From contig JADNRV010000082.1 in assembly GCA_015499995.1 (NCBI GenBank), positions 62,001 through 126,000 of the forward strand: 64,000 bases of DNA, in the 5' to 3' direction. The stretch comes from Flammula alnicola (lineage: Eukaryota; Basidiomycota; Agaricomycetes; Agaricales; Strophariaceae). Each line of letters opens with the position of its first letter. Position 1 is the stretch's first letter. Below, one piece after another: positions 1 through 9,469 of this stretch. The notes beneath the pieces are model-generated. The model saw nothing but the letters and a program-made list of their open reading frames with translations, did no database searches and was not told the DNA's origin. Position numbers and translations under genes: made by a program.

Positions 1-20
1 TGCAGATCTTGTGCTTTGGT

Positions 21-1406
21 TAAATTAGGAATTATATAACTTGGCCAAGCGAAATCATAACTTTGTGTGGGGCGGAGTCGGGGATTGGCACAGGGCGCTG
101 CTATGAAAGATTTTCAGTCTACTTTAGACGACGAACGACACGTCGGAAGCTGGACAGGCAGCGCAAGAGACCTAATGGTTGATTTACAGGAGCGGGTATG
201 CGGAGGGGTCGCATATGCGTTGGCGAACTACGACCTGTCGAATAGTGGCGACTGATGAAGCATTAAAACTGTAAACGGGAATACGCATGTAGGCCGAATT
301 ATAGCTTACATTCTTGGAGAGTCTGATAGCACGGAAGGGGCATTGATGCTGTCTTTTTTTAGGATACCTGGCGATGAGAGAGACCTGAATGCGGAAGACC
401 ACATATATTAGTTGCTGTAAACGAAGTTCGAAATGGAACGATTGAGTGCTCACTTTTTTTGCTTGTATTCATCCACATCCTTGTTGGTAGGAAAACTTAT
501 ATTCCACAGGTACTTGTGAATATACCAAGCACAATCAGCGTTCTGGATCTCCGCTATTATCTCGCACTCCGCAGGAAGGAGATCGGATTTTGGAGAACGA
601 CGATTGGGATTGGTCTCCAGATCCGGATCCTCTTTCACTCGGTATCTGAGGATGTCTTCTAGCCAGATCTTGTGTTTACTGAGCGATCTCCGGTGCTGGA
701 ATCCTGTCGGAGGATTGAAAATAATGTAGACAGCGGCTTCAAGAAAGGTATGAAACTTTGGGACAAGGATTTCACCATTCAGTGCGTCGATTAGGGAGAC
801 CTCCTCGTCTAATGACTGAAACCGAGATGTCGAGCGAAAGTCGAGGTTATAATATGACTGTGGGATGAGAAGAATGTAGCCTGGTAGGGGGTCACGCCCG
901 TATGGGCCAGTGGAATCAGAGATGTCTGCATGTTGCAGTCGGATGGCGTCAGGAAATGCAGCTGCGCCAGGATTGGCTTCATCGAACGGGTTTTCCATTG
1001 AGAAACGGCTCATTGGAACCCTTCTAAACTCTTTCTGTTCCAGCAAAGTGGCAGCGGACTCGACGAGGTCATCTGGAACAAGTATTTCTTGATCGCAGGG
1101 AATCATAATGGCCGGGGAAAACCTTGAGAAGTACATCGCGTCTTCGCCCCAAAGGATGCAAGGGATGCCTGAAGAGATGAGCTGCCGAAGGGCCACGAAT
1201 CTCTTGTGCTGCATCCTTGCAGGCGCTGGCTCGATATAAAAGTCGCTCCTCCTTGGGTCGTTTGGGTGGAGCTCGAGAGTATCACTGTCCGCGAGCATGA
1301 AATTCATTGTTAAATTTGGGCAGTGGAATGGGGGTATGATCTGCAAGGTCCGTTGGCAGAAGCAAATCTGACGTGTTGAGAGGGAAAATTGCAACTAGAG
1401 GCAATG
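21..1406. repeat. Left arm of a ~1.4 kb inverted duplication
   Basis: This segment reappears in reverse complement at about 25776-27181. Similarity covers the orphan gene, its downstream region and the flank. It stops abruptly on both sides: beyond the shared string attgcctctagttgcaa near 1406/25776, and beyond the shared string ataattcctaattta near 21/27181. The two arms differ by scattered substitutions and a few small indels, so the event is not brand new. No terminal inverted repeats or target duplication were found at the arm ends, so a segmental duplication is favoured over a transposon. The arms lie 24.4 kb apart in opposite orientation. Confidence 0.85.
450..1307 (-). CDS. Orphan fungal protein, possibly of degenerate nucleotidyltransferase fold (left copy)
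   Basis: The protein has 285 residues if the ATG at 1307 is used; the frame stays open upstream to about 1394 but without an ATG. I do not recognise a named family with certainty. The segment IPCILWGEDAM, followed about 25 residues later by ILVPDDLVESAATLL, resembles the fold of small nucleotidyltransferase-like proteins, where a Gly/Ser motif precedes paired acidic residues. The canonical catalytic D-x-D is not obvious, so activity is doubtful. There is no signal peptide or membrane segment. A nearly identical intact copy lies at 25876-26727. Most differences between the copies keep the frame and are conservative, which suggests both are or recently were functional. Further 3' exons cannot be excluded, because a GTGAGC donor-like string overlaps the stop. 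Confidence 0.6.
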   Translation of the reverse strand: MNFMLADSDTLELHPNDPRRSDFYIEPAPARMQHKRFVALRQLISSGIPCILWGEDAMYFSRFSPAIMIPCDQEILVPDDLVESAATLLEQKEFRRVPMSRFSMENPFDEANPGAAAFPDAIRLQHADISDSTGPYGRDPLPGYILLIPQSYYNLDFRSTSRFQSLDEEVSLIDALNGEILVPKFHTFLEAAVYIIFNPPTGFQHRRSLSKHKIWLEDILRYRVKEDPDLETNPNRRSPKSDLLPAECEIIAEIQNADCAWYIHKYLWNISFPTNKDVDEYKQKK

Positions 1407-1739
1407 AAATTTGAAATTTGAAACCTGAACCAAGTATTTCTTAAACTTTTCAGTACTCACCATATTCACGTGACTATCTGCCGGCGCCTGTTTTTTGTTA
1501 CAAATTTCCCGAGGAAGAGAAGATAGCTTATTCGATTGGTGATAACTGCAGTGGCGGCTCTTCATCCAACCATATAGGTTCTCATTTTGACTACTAGGAA
1601 GATTACGCTGCTGCCGATTCATCGACCATAAATTCTTTCTTCAATGGACCCTGGCCTAGTTATCCAATTTTTTGAATGCCAATGTCAGTCGAGGGTTGTG
1701 AACACCGATAGCAATGTCCGATAGAAGCATATATACGTA

Positions 1740-3104
1740 CTACTGGCTAATAGTCCATTTGATACTTTGAGGTACATTGACATGGCGACCCGGGGGTCTC
1801 CACGCCTCTCCAAGCCTCCTCTTCAACACCTCTGTCATGCTCAACACCCGTGTATCCTGGCACCTCGTCGTGTCTCTCGGGTTCCACCAGCCCCATAGAC
1901 GCCACTTCTGCGCACTCCGGATCCACTGCTCGCGCATGGCGTCCTGCGTCTGGGCGTCGGCCAGCCAGAACTGGTAGTAGAACCACTCCGAGTAGCATTG
2001 GCCGAGGAAGCTCTCCTCGGGGTTGGTACGGTTGAGGGCGATGTGCGTGAGCGCTTCGGGGTCGTTGTACCATACTGTGATGAAGCGGGAAGGGAAGAGA
2101 AGGAAGAGGGCATTGATAAGGGATTGATCTTTGCCTATGAAGATTTCGAGAGAGAGATAGTTGTCGTGGTACGTGTAGAATGTTCGTGCCCACCAGTCGA
2201 TCGCTGTTGGGGAACCGCCAAAAAAGAAACCTGAGCAAAAAAAATCCATAGTTAGGATATCGATGACGGATGTGATGAAAAATGAATTTCGCTGACCTTC
2301 GCTGAACTTGCTATCAATAGGCCCCATGCTTTCCTGCCAGAACGCCATCGTATTATGAGGCATAGCCCACATAGGCACGAACAGGAGATCTTCCTTCTTC
2401 GTCCCGGATAATTTACTGCCCTCGTCCCATATCTGGTCCACTCTACTCGGTGAAGGCCACTTGCGGTAATGGTGTTCCTTGTGGAAGCTCGTCGCATCGT
2501 TCCAGAACGCATAGTCATAGTTGACGCCCCTCGCAGCGAGGTTAGTAACGGCACTATGCAAGAAATAGGGCTTCGCGTTCAGGACGGCGTAGGATTCTAT
2601 CGAATGTCGGGGCCTCTCTCTATCCTTTTTGCGGATCTTTGTGTATGCATCCTCCTTGCCTTTGAGGGGTGGGATATCAAATATGGAGGTAAAGTTGGCA
2701 TCGACCGTCAAATTCAAGCTACCATCTCTGAAAGCTTGAACACGCGCTGCCTGCTCTGGGGTGGTATAGAGATATACGTCGGTTGTGACCGACTGCAGGT
2801 AGTTGCGCAGCCACATGTCATAGTCCGCCTGCGAGATTTTGGACGTCGGGAGTGGGAAAAACGCAGAGACTAGCAGGATACGTGGTTGTTCTGGAGTAGA
2901 TGGAGCTGCTTTCCCATTGGTGGTAGCATTCTGGGTTGGTAGTAGGACGTGCTGGGTATCGTCTGCTTTGGTTTGTAGTAGTGGGAAAGCACTGCTACCG
3001 TAGCGGATGTAGAGTGTGGAGGCGACGATGTATATGATCGTCAGTGTTCCTGCGAGCGCCAGTCTCGCCTTGAGTGTGGTTGGTAGGAAATATAGACGCC
3101 CCAT
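1740..3104 (-). CDS. Type II membrane protein, HtrL/YibB-like glycosyltransferase candidate
   Basis: The reading frame gives 454 residues from the ATG at 3104. Residues about 14-33 form one hydrophobic signal anchor after a short basic N-terminus, the layout of a Golgi/ER type II enzyme. The lumenal part begins with ILLVSAFFPLP and carries NYDYAFWNDA, FFFGGSP, GKDQSLINALFLLFP and RFITVWYNDPEA. These motifs recall fungal proteins of the HtrL/YibB-like family, thought to be glycosyltransferases; the substrate is unknown. An in-frame 66 nt stretch (2231-2296) begins GTCAGC and ends GCTCAG on the coding strand. It separates SEG from FFFGG and is probably an intron, which would leave 432 residues. 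Two ATGs lie close together near the start. The neighbours give no functional hint. Confidence 0.65.
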   Translation of the reverse strand: MGRLYFLPTTLKARLALAGTLTIIYIVASTLYIRYGSSAFPLLQTKADDTQHVLLPTQNATTNGKAAPSTPEQPRILLVSAFFPLPTSKISQADYDMWLRNYLQSVTTDVYLYTTPEQAARVQAFRDGSLNLTVDANFTSIFDIPPLKGKEDAYTKIRKKDRERPRHSIESYAVLNAKPYFLHSAVTNLAARGVNYDYAFWNDATSFHKEHHYRKWPSPSRVDQIWDEGSKLSGTKKEDLLFVPMWAMPHNTMAFWQESMGPIDSKFSEGQRNSFFITSVIDILTMDFFCSGFFFGGSPTAIDWWARTFYTYHDNYLSLEIFIGKDQSLINALFLLFPSRFITVWYNDPEALTHIALNRTNPEESFLGQCYSEWFYYQFWLADAQTQDAMREQWIRSAQKWRLWGWWNPRDTTRCQDTRVLSMTEVLKRRLGEAWRPPGRHVNVPQSIKWTISQ

Positions 3105-3343
3105 TTGTTCCAAGGATTGGCGCTAAGCGCCTGCTAGAACTTAAGAACCCGTTATTGTAGTAATGAAAGGAGTGTGAACAGTGAGAATTGAGAATCAAGC
3201 AAGGAATGGCTGACGGAGGTTGGCGGACAGTCCGGGCCGCCTTCTTTAAATTATCCAAAAATAATTTACATAATATTTTTAAATATTCATTCTTGCTTGC
3301 TCACGCATCGTATTTTCAAGTTGGAAAATTCTTGAATATACAG

Positions 3344-4477
3344 TACAGCCGTTTCGGAAATTCTTGTCCGACGGTGAATTCCGGCGTTTTAAAATAAAAT
3401 AAATCCAGAAAATCCAGAAAATGCAAGAAATGCAAGAAATGCAAGAACGAGCTTTAATCGAGCGATTCTGCAGTCCTTTCGAGCGTTTAATGTTCCTTAT
3501 ATGCAACCATATCAATACCATGCATACGGCTCAAAGCCTGGTTGTTTCTGATGAGGTGAGGTTGTAATAGAGCTATTCAGGCCTCAAAGTCTTCAAACTT
3601 TTGATTCGGGGCCAAAGGACCTCACAAATGGAAGCCAGAATGACTGAAAATGAAGGAAGACCTCATGAATAGCAACTAGGTATTTTATTTTTGCTTTCAA
3701 GTGCCCCAGAGCGTGTCGCAGAGGCAAGGCTGCCCACTGCGCAGCGCCACGTCATCAAGTCTTCCAGAGGCTATCGTGAACCCTCGTCAAAACTCTCAAA
3801 AAAAGAGTCCTACATTCCATTGCCAATGCCCCTATGCCAATAAATCCAGTTCCAGGCTTAATGATATTGGTAGAATGTTGTGGAACATCTCAGTGGGCTG
3901 AAGCACGAACACATTGCAAACTGTCCCAGTTTCTCAATTTCTTTCGCAAAAAATTGTCTAATATCCATCTACATACTCTCGGTGGTGATATCTCTCTGTG
4001 AAAGCATCTCAAGAGCTGCTCGACGAGGGCTGGGAATTGTCCGAAATTGCAGACACTCTCGGAGTATCACCCGAAGGTATTCCACGTTGGCACAGTAACT
4101 GCAAGACTCACGGTCGAGTTGATCCTCCATCCTTCCTGCATGGGAGACCTCATATTCTTCACAGCGAAGTCATAGCAGAGCTCAGAGAGCGGTGCAAGCT
4201 CATGAATCATCTCGTTGCGTAGCGGGCACGGCTTTTGATGTAGGAAGATGTTCTCTTCACCGTCAGACACGGAAAGTCCAAGGGATGATTGTCGTAGTCA
4301 TCAGACATGATGTATGGATATTTAAAAGAGTGTAGATGCTCGTTTATGAGCAGTAGAGACAGCGCAAGCTACGATTCTGAATTTTCTGAATTTTTCTTAT
4401 TTTCTCGATTTGTTTCATTTATTTTATTTAAAAAACGTCGGAAATCGCCGTGGACAAGAATTTCCGAAACGGCTGTA
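3344..4477. mobile_element. Decayed Tc1/mariner-type DNA transposon with ~60 bp terminal inverted repeats
   Basis: The left end reads TA then CAGCCGTTTCGGAAATTC. The right end at 4475 is the reverse complement of the same string followed by TA, giving a TA target duplication. Similarity between the ends continues imperfectly for about 60 bp through an A/T-rich AAATAAAATAAAT segment. Inside the left end are short direct repeats of atgcaagaa and aatccagaa (3403-3449). The interior holds a remnant of a helix-turn-helix transposase (3998-4222) but no DDE catalytic domain, so the copy is non-autonomous. TA duplication plus HTH type fits the Tc1/mariner superfamily. Apart from the element, 3105-4736 contains nothing recognisable. 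Confidence 0.75.
3998..4222 (+). pseudogene. Transposase N-terminal HTH remnant
   Basis: About 70 codons remain of the DNA-binding N-terminus of a basidiomycete DDE transposase. The segment ELLDEGWELSEIADTLGVS is a homeodomain-like helix-turn-helix. It is followed by a tryptophan-containing recognition helix and the linker GRVDPPS with HGRP, which in intact relatives precedes the catalytic domain. That downstream region with its acidic catalytic residues is absent. There is no convincing start codon. The remnant sits in the middle of the TA-flanked element, which supports its origin from the element's own transposase. Confidence 0.65.
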
Positions 4478-4736
4478 GAGGACAGCAGCTTGCGCAAGAA
4501 AAGGAGGAGGCCAACGTGAATATCAAGGTTGAACGTTGAACGTTGACCTCTTTCGATGTCAGCATTAAAAATCGGTGTCCGGAGGGCAGAAGCATCAACC
4601 AGCAAGTCTTCGTTTTGTCTCTGCATGTGGGCTTACTTTGGCTTCCGCCGTCCGTTGGTTCAAGCATCTTACAGTTGCGATTTCTGCTTCATACAGGCAC
4701 CGACATTCCTCCGGCCAAGCGGGACCGTCTCAGGAT

Positions 4737-6310
4737 ATGCCGTTGAGTGGTATACGCGTCCTGGAGCTCGGACAGCTTATTGCTGGCCCTTTCGCGGGGC
4801 AACTACTTGGGTACGAAGTGGCCAAATTTCGACGATGCCGTTGTAACCATCCCTTGCAGCCAATTTGGTGCAGAAGTTATCAAGGTCGAACCGCCAAAGA
4901 TCGGGGATCCGCTTCGTGTCTGGCGTGAGCTTGATGTCGATGGAACAAGCCCATGGTTCAGAAGTATCGCCAGAAACAAAAAGAGTGTCGCTATTGACCT
5001 GCGTAAACCAGAAGGTCGACAGTAAGCATCTTTCTTCAATTTGCAGAAGGAACGATAATAAGAGGTTGCTCACCAATTTCGATAAGATTGGTCAAGAAGC
5101 TCGCTATTAAAAGCGACGTAATACTGGAGAATTTCAAACCTGGAAGTAAGGATTCTCAACGCCATTTCCGAGAGAAACACCTAAATTTTATTAGCTCTCG
5201 AGAAGTGGTCGTTGGGCCCCGCCGACCTACATCCTCACAATCCATCCTTGATTTTCACTCGTGTGAGTGGGTATGGACAAACCGGTCCCTGGTCCCAGCG
5301 TCCTGGCTATGCTTCAGTTTGCGAGGCAGAATCCGGCTTTCGGTATATCAACGGTTATCCGGATGCTCAAACAGGTAGACTATCGGGTGCTCCAGTTCGC
5401 CCGAACATCAGTTTGGGTGACTCCGTGGCCGGATTGCATGCAGCCTTTGGAACGGTTAGAGAGTTTTATTTCAATCTGTTTAAGGGATAGTGAGAACAAC
5501 TAGTACAGGTCCTAGCGCTGCTCTCAAGGCAGCGACAAGTTGCAAATGGGTCTTCGCAAGTCACAGGAAAAACTGTGGATGTAAGTATCGTGGAAAGGTA
5601 TGTTATAGCGCGCTTTGATAAGATAAGCTTCGGCTCAATTGACCTTCATTACAGCATGCTGAACTTGATGGAGGGAATCATCCCTGAGTACGACAGGAAA
5701 GGCAAAGTGAGCTCTATCGTAAAATGAGATGAATAACAGGTCTTCTGACTCCTGTAAGATACGAGGTCCCTCCGGTTCTTCGGTCACGGGAATTGTTCCA
5801 ACCAATGCCTATCCATGTCGTGCTGACTCGCTGACCCAAACCACCCCCGAATATATCGTTATTGGAGGTAATGGGGATACGATATATAATCGATTCATGG
5901 CCGCTATTGACCGTCCTGATTTAATCGGACCCGATTATAAACATAACCAGCATCGTGTGGCAAGACAAGAGGAGATAGAGCTTGCTATCTCGGCGTGGAC
6001 GAGTCAGCGCACAGCGGACGAAGTCATCGACGCCATGAACAAAGCTGGGGTGCCAGTCGGCAGAGTGGTAACGGTGAAGGAGGTCGTCGAAAACGAGCAG
6101 GTGCTGTCACGAGGTGCGGTGAAGGATGTTCCTGTGAAGGACTGGAAGGTGAAGATGCAAGGAACTTTTCCTGTCCTGGAAGGCGTCAATTCTCAACCGA
6201 CATGGGCCGGGCCTGACCTGGGATATCACACTGACCAAGTGTTATCGGAGGATTTGAACCTGACAGAAGAAGAGATAAATCAGCTGAGAAAGGACGCAAT
6301 TATCGGGTAA
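4737..6310 (+). CDS. CaiB/BaiF family III CoA-transferase
   Basis: The enzyme moves CoA between carboxylic acids. Seven exons (4737-4810, 4860-5021, 5087-5145, 5195-5454, 5509-5597, 5655-5706, 5759-6310) join without a frame break into about 415 residues, the usual family length. The start is LSGIRVLELGQLIAGPFA. Then come FGAEVIKVEPP, RNKKSVAIDLR, LENFKPGTLEKW, VSGYGQTGPW and RPNISLGDSVAGLHAAFGTV; the Asp of LGD corresponds to the catalytic aspartate of formyl-CoA transferase. The C-terminal half has the usual GGNGDTIYNRF and AGVPVGRV. Fungal relatives are often mitochondrial and resemble succinate-hydroxymethylglutarate CoA-transferase. The frame stays open upstream to 4575 without an ATG, so a targeting exon may be missing. 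Acyl substrates cannot be read from sequence. It converges on the lactonase gene. Confidence 0.9.
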
Positions 6311-6498
6311 ATTGCAGTATTCATAAGCTTTTTAGCCTCGCATTAGTAGTCGACGTCAAATCACATCGTGCTGTATATGTATTACCGAGAGAACAAGCTT
6401 CAACTCGATTTCTAAATAAGTAGCTCCCAACATCCACGCTATTCTTACATTTGGGCATACTCTCACCGATGCATATCGAGTCGACGTCTCGTGCGTAT

Positions 6499-7651
6499 CT
6501 AGAGCCATAAAAATCCCGTCGGGGCTTTGACGGAGTCCAGGGACGCGACGACCTTGAATGACCTCCCGTTATTAATCCGCTCAAATACTTTTACACCGCC
6601 GCCGTTTGCGCCTCCAGCGATCAGGTACTTGTCGTCTAGGCCGCCGAAGACCATCCCACGAAGGTGGTTCAGACCACTCCTAACTTCCGCAACGAGGTCG
6701 AGGGAATCGGGCTTCTCGATCGAGAAAATAGAAATGATGTCACCCTCCGGAGACGGATCATTGCGATTAGAGAGATATAGATAGGGCGTCGGGAATGTGG
6801 CGTTCGTGGGTGGGATGCTAATTTCAGCCGCGAGCATGTCGTTTGGTGTCGGTGGAGGTTGGGACATCGTCGGCACGGACTTGACAAACGATGGAAGCGC
6901 AGGAAGCGGAGGAAATCGGTGTCGTACGACTTTGCTCTTCAATTCGAGGAGAGTGAATAAATCACCATCTGATATCGGTCGCATGAGCACAGTGCGAGGG
7001 AGGATCTACGAAGAACATACTGTAAAAAGCGACATGACGTGGTCCACCACCTGCTTCAATTCCGACGTGACCTAACAATTTCCACGAACCGCCTTCAGAC
7101 TTCTTGAATCTGCCAACGATGTCTGAGCCCAAGTCGGGTACTAGGAGTTCTTGGTGCTCTTCATGGACAATGACTTGATGCGGGTGTGGACCCTCCTGTC
7201 TTGATTTGTTCGGACCAGTGCCACTCAATTGGATAGACTTTGGGGTTGGAGATGATTCAGGTCTTATAGGAAGGACGCCAATGGTCCCCGAGGAATACTG
7301 ATAAGAGTGACAGTTCAAATATATTCATTGGTCTGCGGTAAGATAACGTACATTGGCAATCAAAATCTCGTCCTTCAAAACCAACAAAGAACAAGGATCC
7401 TTCCCAGCACTAGACGTTTCGGAAACCACATGTCCCTTGCCATTTTCATCGTAGCGCATTGTCAATATCTTCCCATCCGACTGCTCCAACCCTGTCCAGA
7501 CCAACGATGGGTGCGCTGGATGAGAGCTGATCCAAGATGGATGGTGTCCTACGGTTATGCTGGATATCTCCTTTAGGCTCGCCGTGGCTGGATCGAAGGA
7601 GAGTGTGGTGATATCGCTGGTGTACGACGCCACGAGAATGTGATAAATCAT
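6499..7651 (-). CDS. Seven-bladed beta-propeller lactonase (carboxymuconate lactonizing / 6-phosphogluconolactonase type)
   Basis: Three exons (7352-7651, 7021-7297, 6499-6968) join in frame to 348 residues, matching the lactonase family length. The N-terminus MIYHILVASYTSDITTLSFDP is the usual first strand. GHHPSWISSHP, GKDPCSLLVLKD, GPHPHQVIVHEE, LLVPDLGSDIVGRF, GGGPRHVAF and LNHLRGMVFGGLDDKYLIAGG are the recurring propeller signatures. In fungi this fold includes 3-carboxy-cis,cis-muconate cyclase of protocatechuate breakdown and 6-phosphogluconolactonase-like enzymes; sequence alone does not decide between them. There is no signal peptide, so it is probably cytosolic. It lies tail-to-tail with the CoA-transferase, 188 bp apart. 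Confidence 0.85.
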
Positions 7652-7960
7652 GGCGGCCAACGCGTGCGGATGAGAGACACGACCTAATATCGATACTAAT
7701 CCGCTTTATATAAGGCTTGTAACGAAGTCCGACGTTTCGCCGTCTCGGCATGACCTTCGTAAACGCGATATGAGCGTCGAATATGGGCATCCACCTACGC
7801 TGGGCTGCAATTAAAATTTTCTAAGTCCTATCCAGATTTACAAACGCGAGCGGCGTGCTTGAGACGACAGAAGAGTTGCCATGTTAAGTTCCTGTCGCCG
7901 AGCTTTCTCCTGATAGAATCACGTGCCATTAGTTATTCAAGAACGGAGATAAAGGAGATA

Positions 7961-8313
7961 CTAGAAACGGAGAATCCTTTGACGTCCGTCGAGAGCGAGA
8001 TGGAAGTGATGTAGACACCATATCTTGAGATTGAAAGCCGGAGTTTCTCCAGAAAGGAAGAAAAACGGTAATGAAAAGTCGTGGCATCGAGAATTTGAGA
8101 TTTCCACCGTGGCGCCCATCATAACTCGTTCTACGATGACCATACGAAGCCCAGCCACTTGTCCTGGTAAATCTTGTACCTGAATTTCGCGTAGCGTCAT
8201 TCTGGCATGGCTTCCAGGGTATTTTCCCTTGTAAACCTTTTCCACAGTACCACAACGAGAACGCGTCGATTTCACCGAAGATTCGATGTATCCATGCTGT
8301 AAAATGCTGCATG
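7961..8313 (-). CDS. Possible fragment of an unknown gene
   Basis: On the minus strand a splice-acceptor-like string cattttacag (ending near 8314) is followed by an open frame. It begins HGYIESSVKSTRSRCG and runs through VEKVYKGKYPG, MTLREIQVQDLPGQVAG and VERVMMGATVEIS before losing protein-like character near 8080. Composition is protein-like in this frame and poor in the others. I do not recognise the family and see no convincing first exon. It could be a short hypothetical gene, a decayed gene or chance. The region 7652-7960 shows nothing else. Confidence 0.25.
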
Positions 8314-8606
8314 ATTGTCAAATCATTTGGAGCCGGAGACAGTCGAATACCTTCGAATGAACCAACGGCTTCCAAAAAGCTCTCTAACCTCGGACTCGGA
8401 GGAATCGAACCTCAGTGGTCTTGAATGTTGAAGTACATACGAATGAACTAAAGTTTGGGAGATCTGTGGCCAGGTTTCTGGGCAGAGTCCCGGAGATTCG
8501 AGTTGGTGGAACCATGGAAAATTGAGAAGAATCAACTAAGTGTCATTCATTATCATTCCTAGAAAAAGTCGAAAAGCAAGACAGTCCAGAAATATTCGAG
8601 CACCAA

Positions 8607-8607
<1 letters not shown>

Positions 8608-8638
<31 letters not shown>
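8608..8638 (+). repeat. Uninterrupted A31 homopolymer
   Basis: A run of 31 adenines sits between the unknown frame and the PrpF-like gene. No coding sequence or retroelement 3' end was recognised just upstream, so it is treated as a simple repeat rather than a retroposon tail. Confidence 0.9.
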
Positions 8639-8639
<1 letters not shown>

Positions 8640-9469
8640 AACAGACATATCAAACAAATACAGTATTTGTACTTGTCGCGCTATGGCCCCCGAATTTGCC
8701 GTCCCATTGCTGCCGTGTCCGGGTGCGCTCTTGACCTGCAACTACTGAAAGTGATGTGTCCTGTTGATCTTAGAAAAATCAGGATGACCCGTCATTAATG
8801 GCTGTCAACGGAAAGGAAGTCAAACCAAATACCTCGCATGTATCCTACTGCGTAAATCGCTTTCTCGACGACATATTTTCAACATAGTATTTTCGACTCT
8901 TCGAGCATCAAGCAAGACTCAAGAAGACTCGGCTCGGGCAAAACCTCAGCTTCAGACCGAAATGAACAGATGAGATGAGGGATTTGAAATTTTATGAATT
9001 CGATCTCCTTCTTCTGACCAGCACTCTTCTGATAATACATCTGGATCTGCAGAAAAGAAACGGCGTAATTAACGGAAGGTGAGTAGTGCTTGATTGCGCT
9101 CAGTATTACATGTATTAAAGAGCGCGTGAACCTAAGTTAACAAAAGTAACAGTTGGTGGCGGACGGTACACTTTGAAATGAAACAGAAATAATAAAATTT
9201 ATCTCCTACGAGACGTAGGTAGCCTCATGCACATGCTTAGCGCCCGTCAACGTCGCGTTTGGCATTCGTCACGCACTGCATCTTTATTAATGAGGTCGCA
9301 AAACGTCATCGAGGTGAGTAGGTACCCTACTAAACGTGTTTCAGAGGAACGGTTTGAATTAAAGCTAGGAGATTTCTCGAATACCGTGGAGTCAAGGTAA
9401 CAGTATCTCTTCCCAACCTAAATTTCTGTCTGACATTTCTTTCCTATTTGATATCTAATTTCTGCCGTT
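8639..9469. other. Intergenic, nothing recognised
   Basis: No open frame with protein-like composition, repeat or RNA signature was seen on either strand. The segment lies downstream of the minus-strand PrpF-like gene. Confidence 0.6.

Noticed and set aside
8385..8440. tRNA T-arm-like string GAGGTTCGATTCCTC on the minus strand
   Set aside because: No matching acceptor stem, D-arm or anticodon arm could be placed 5' of it.
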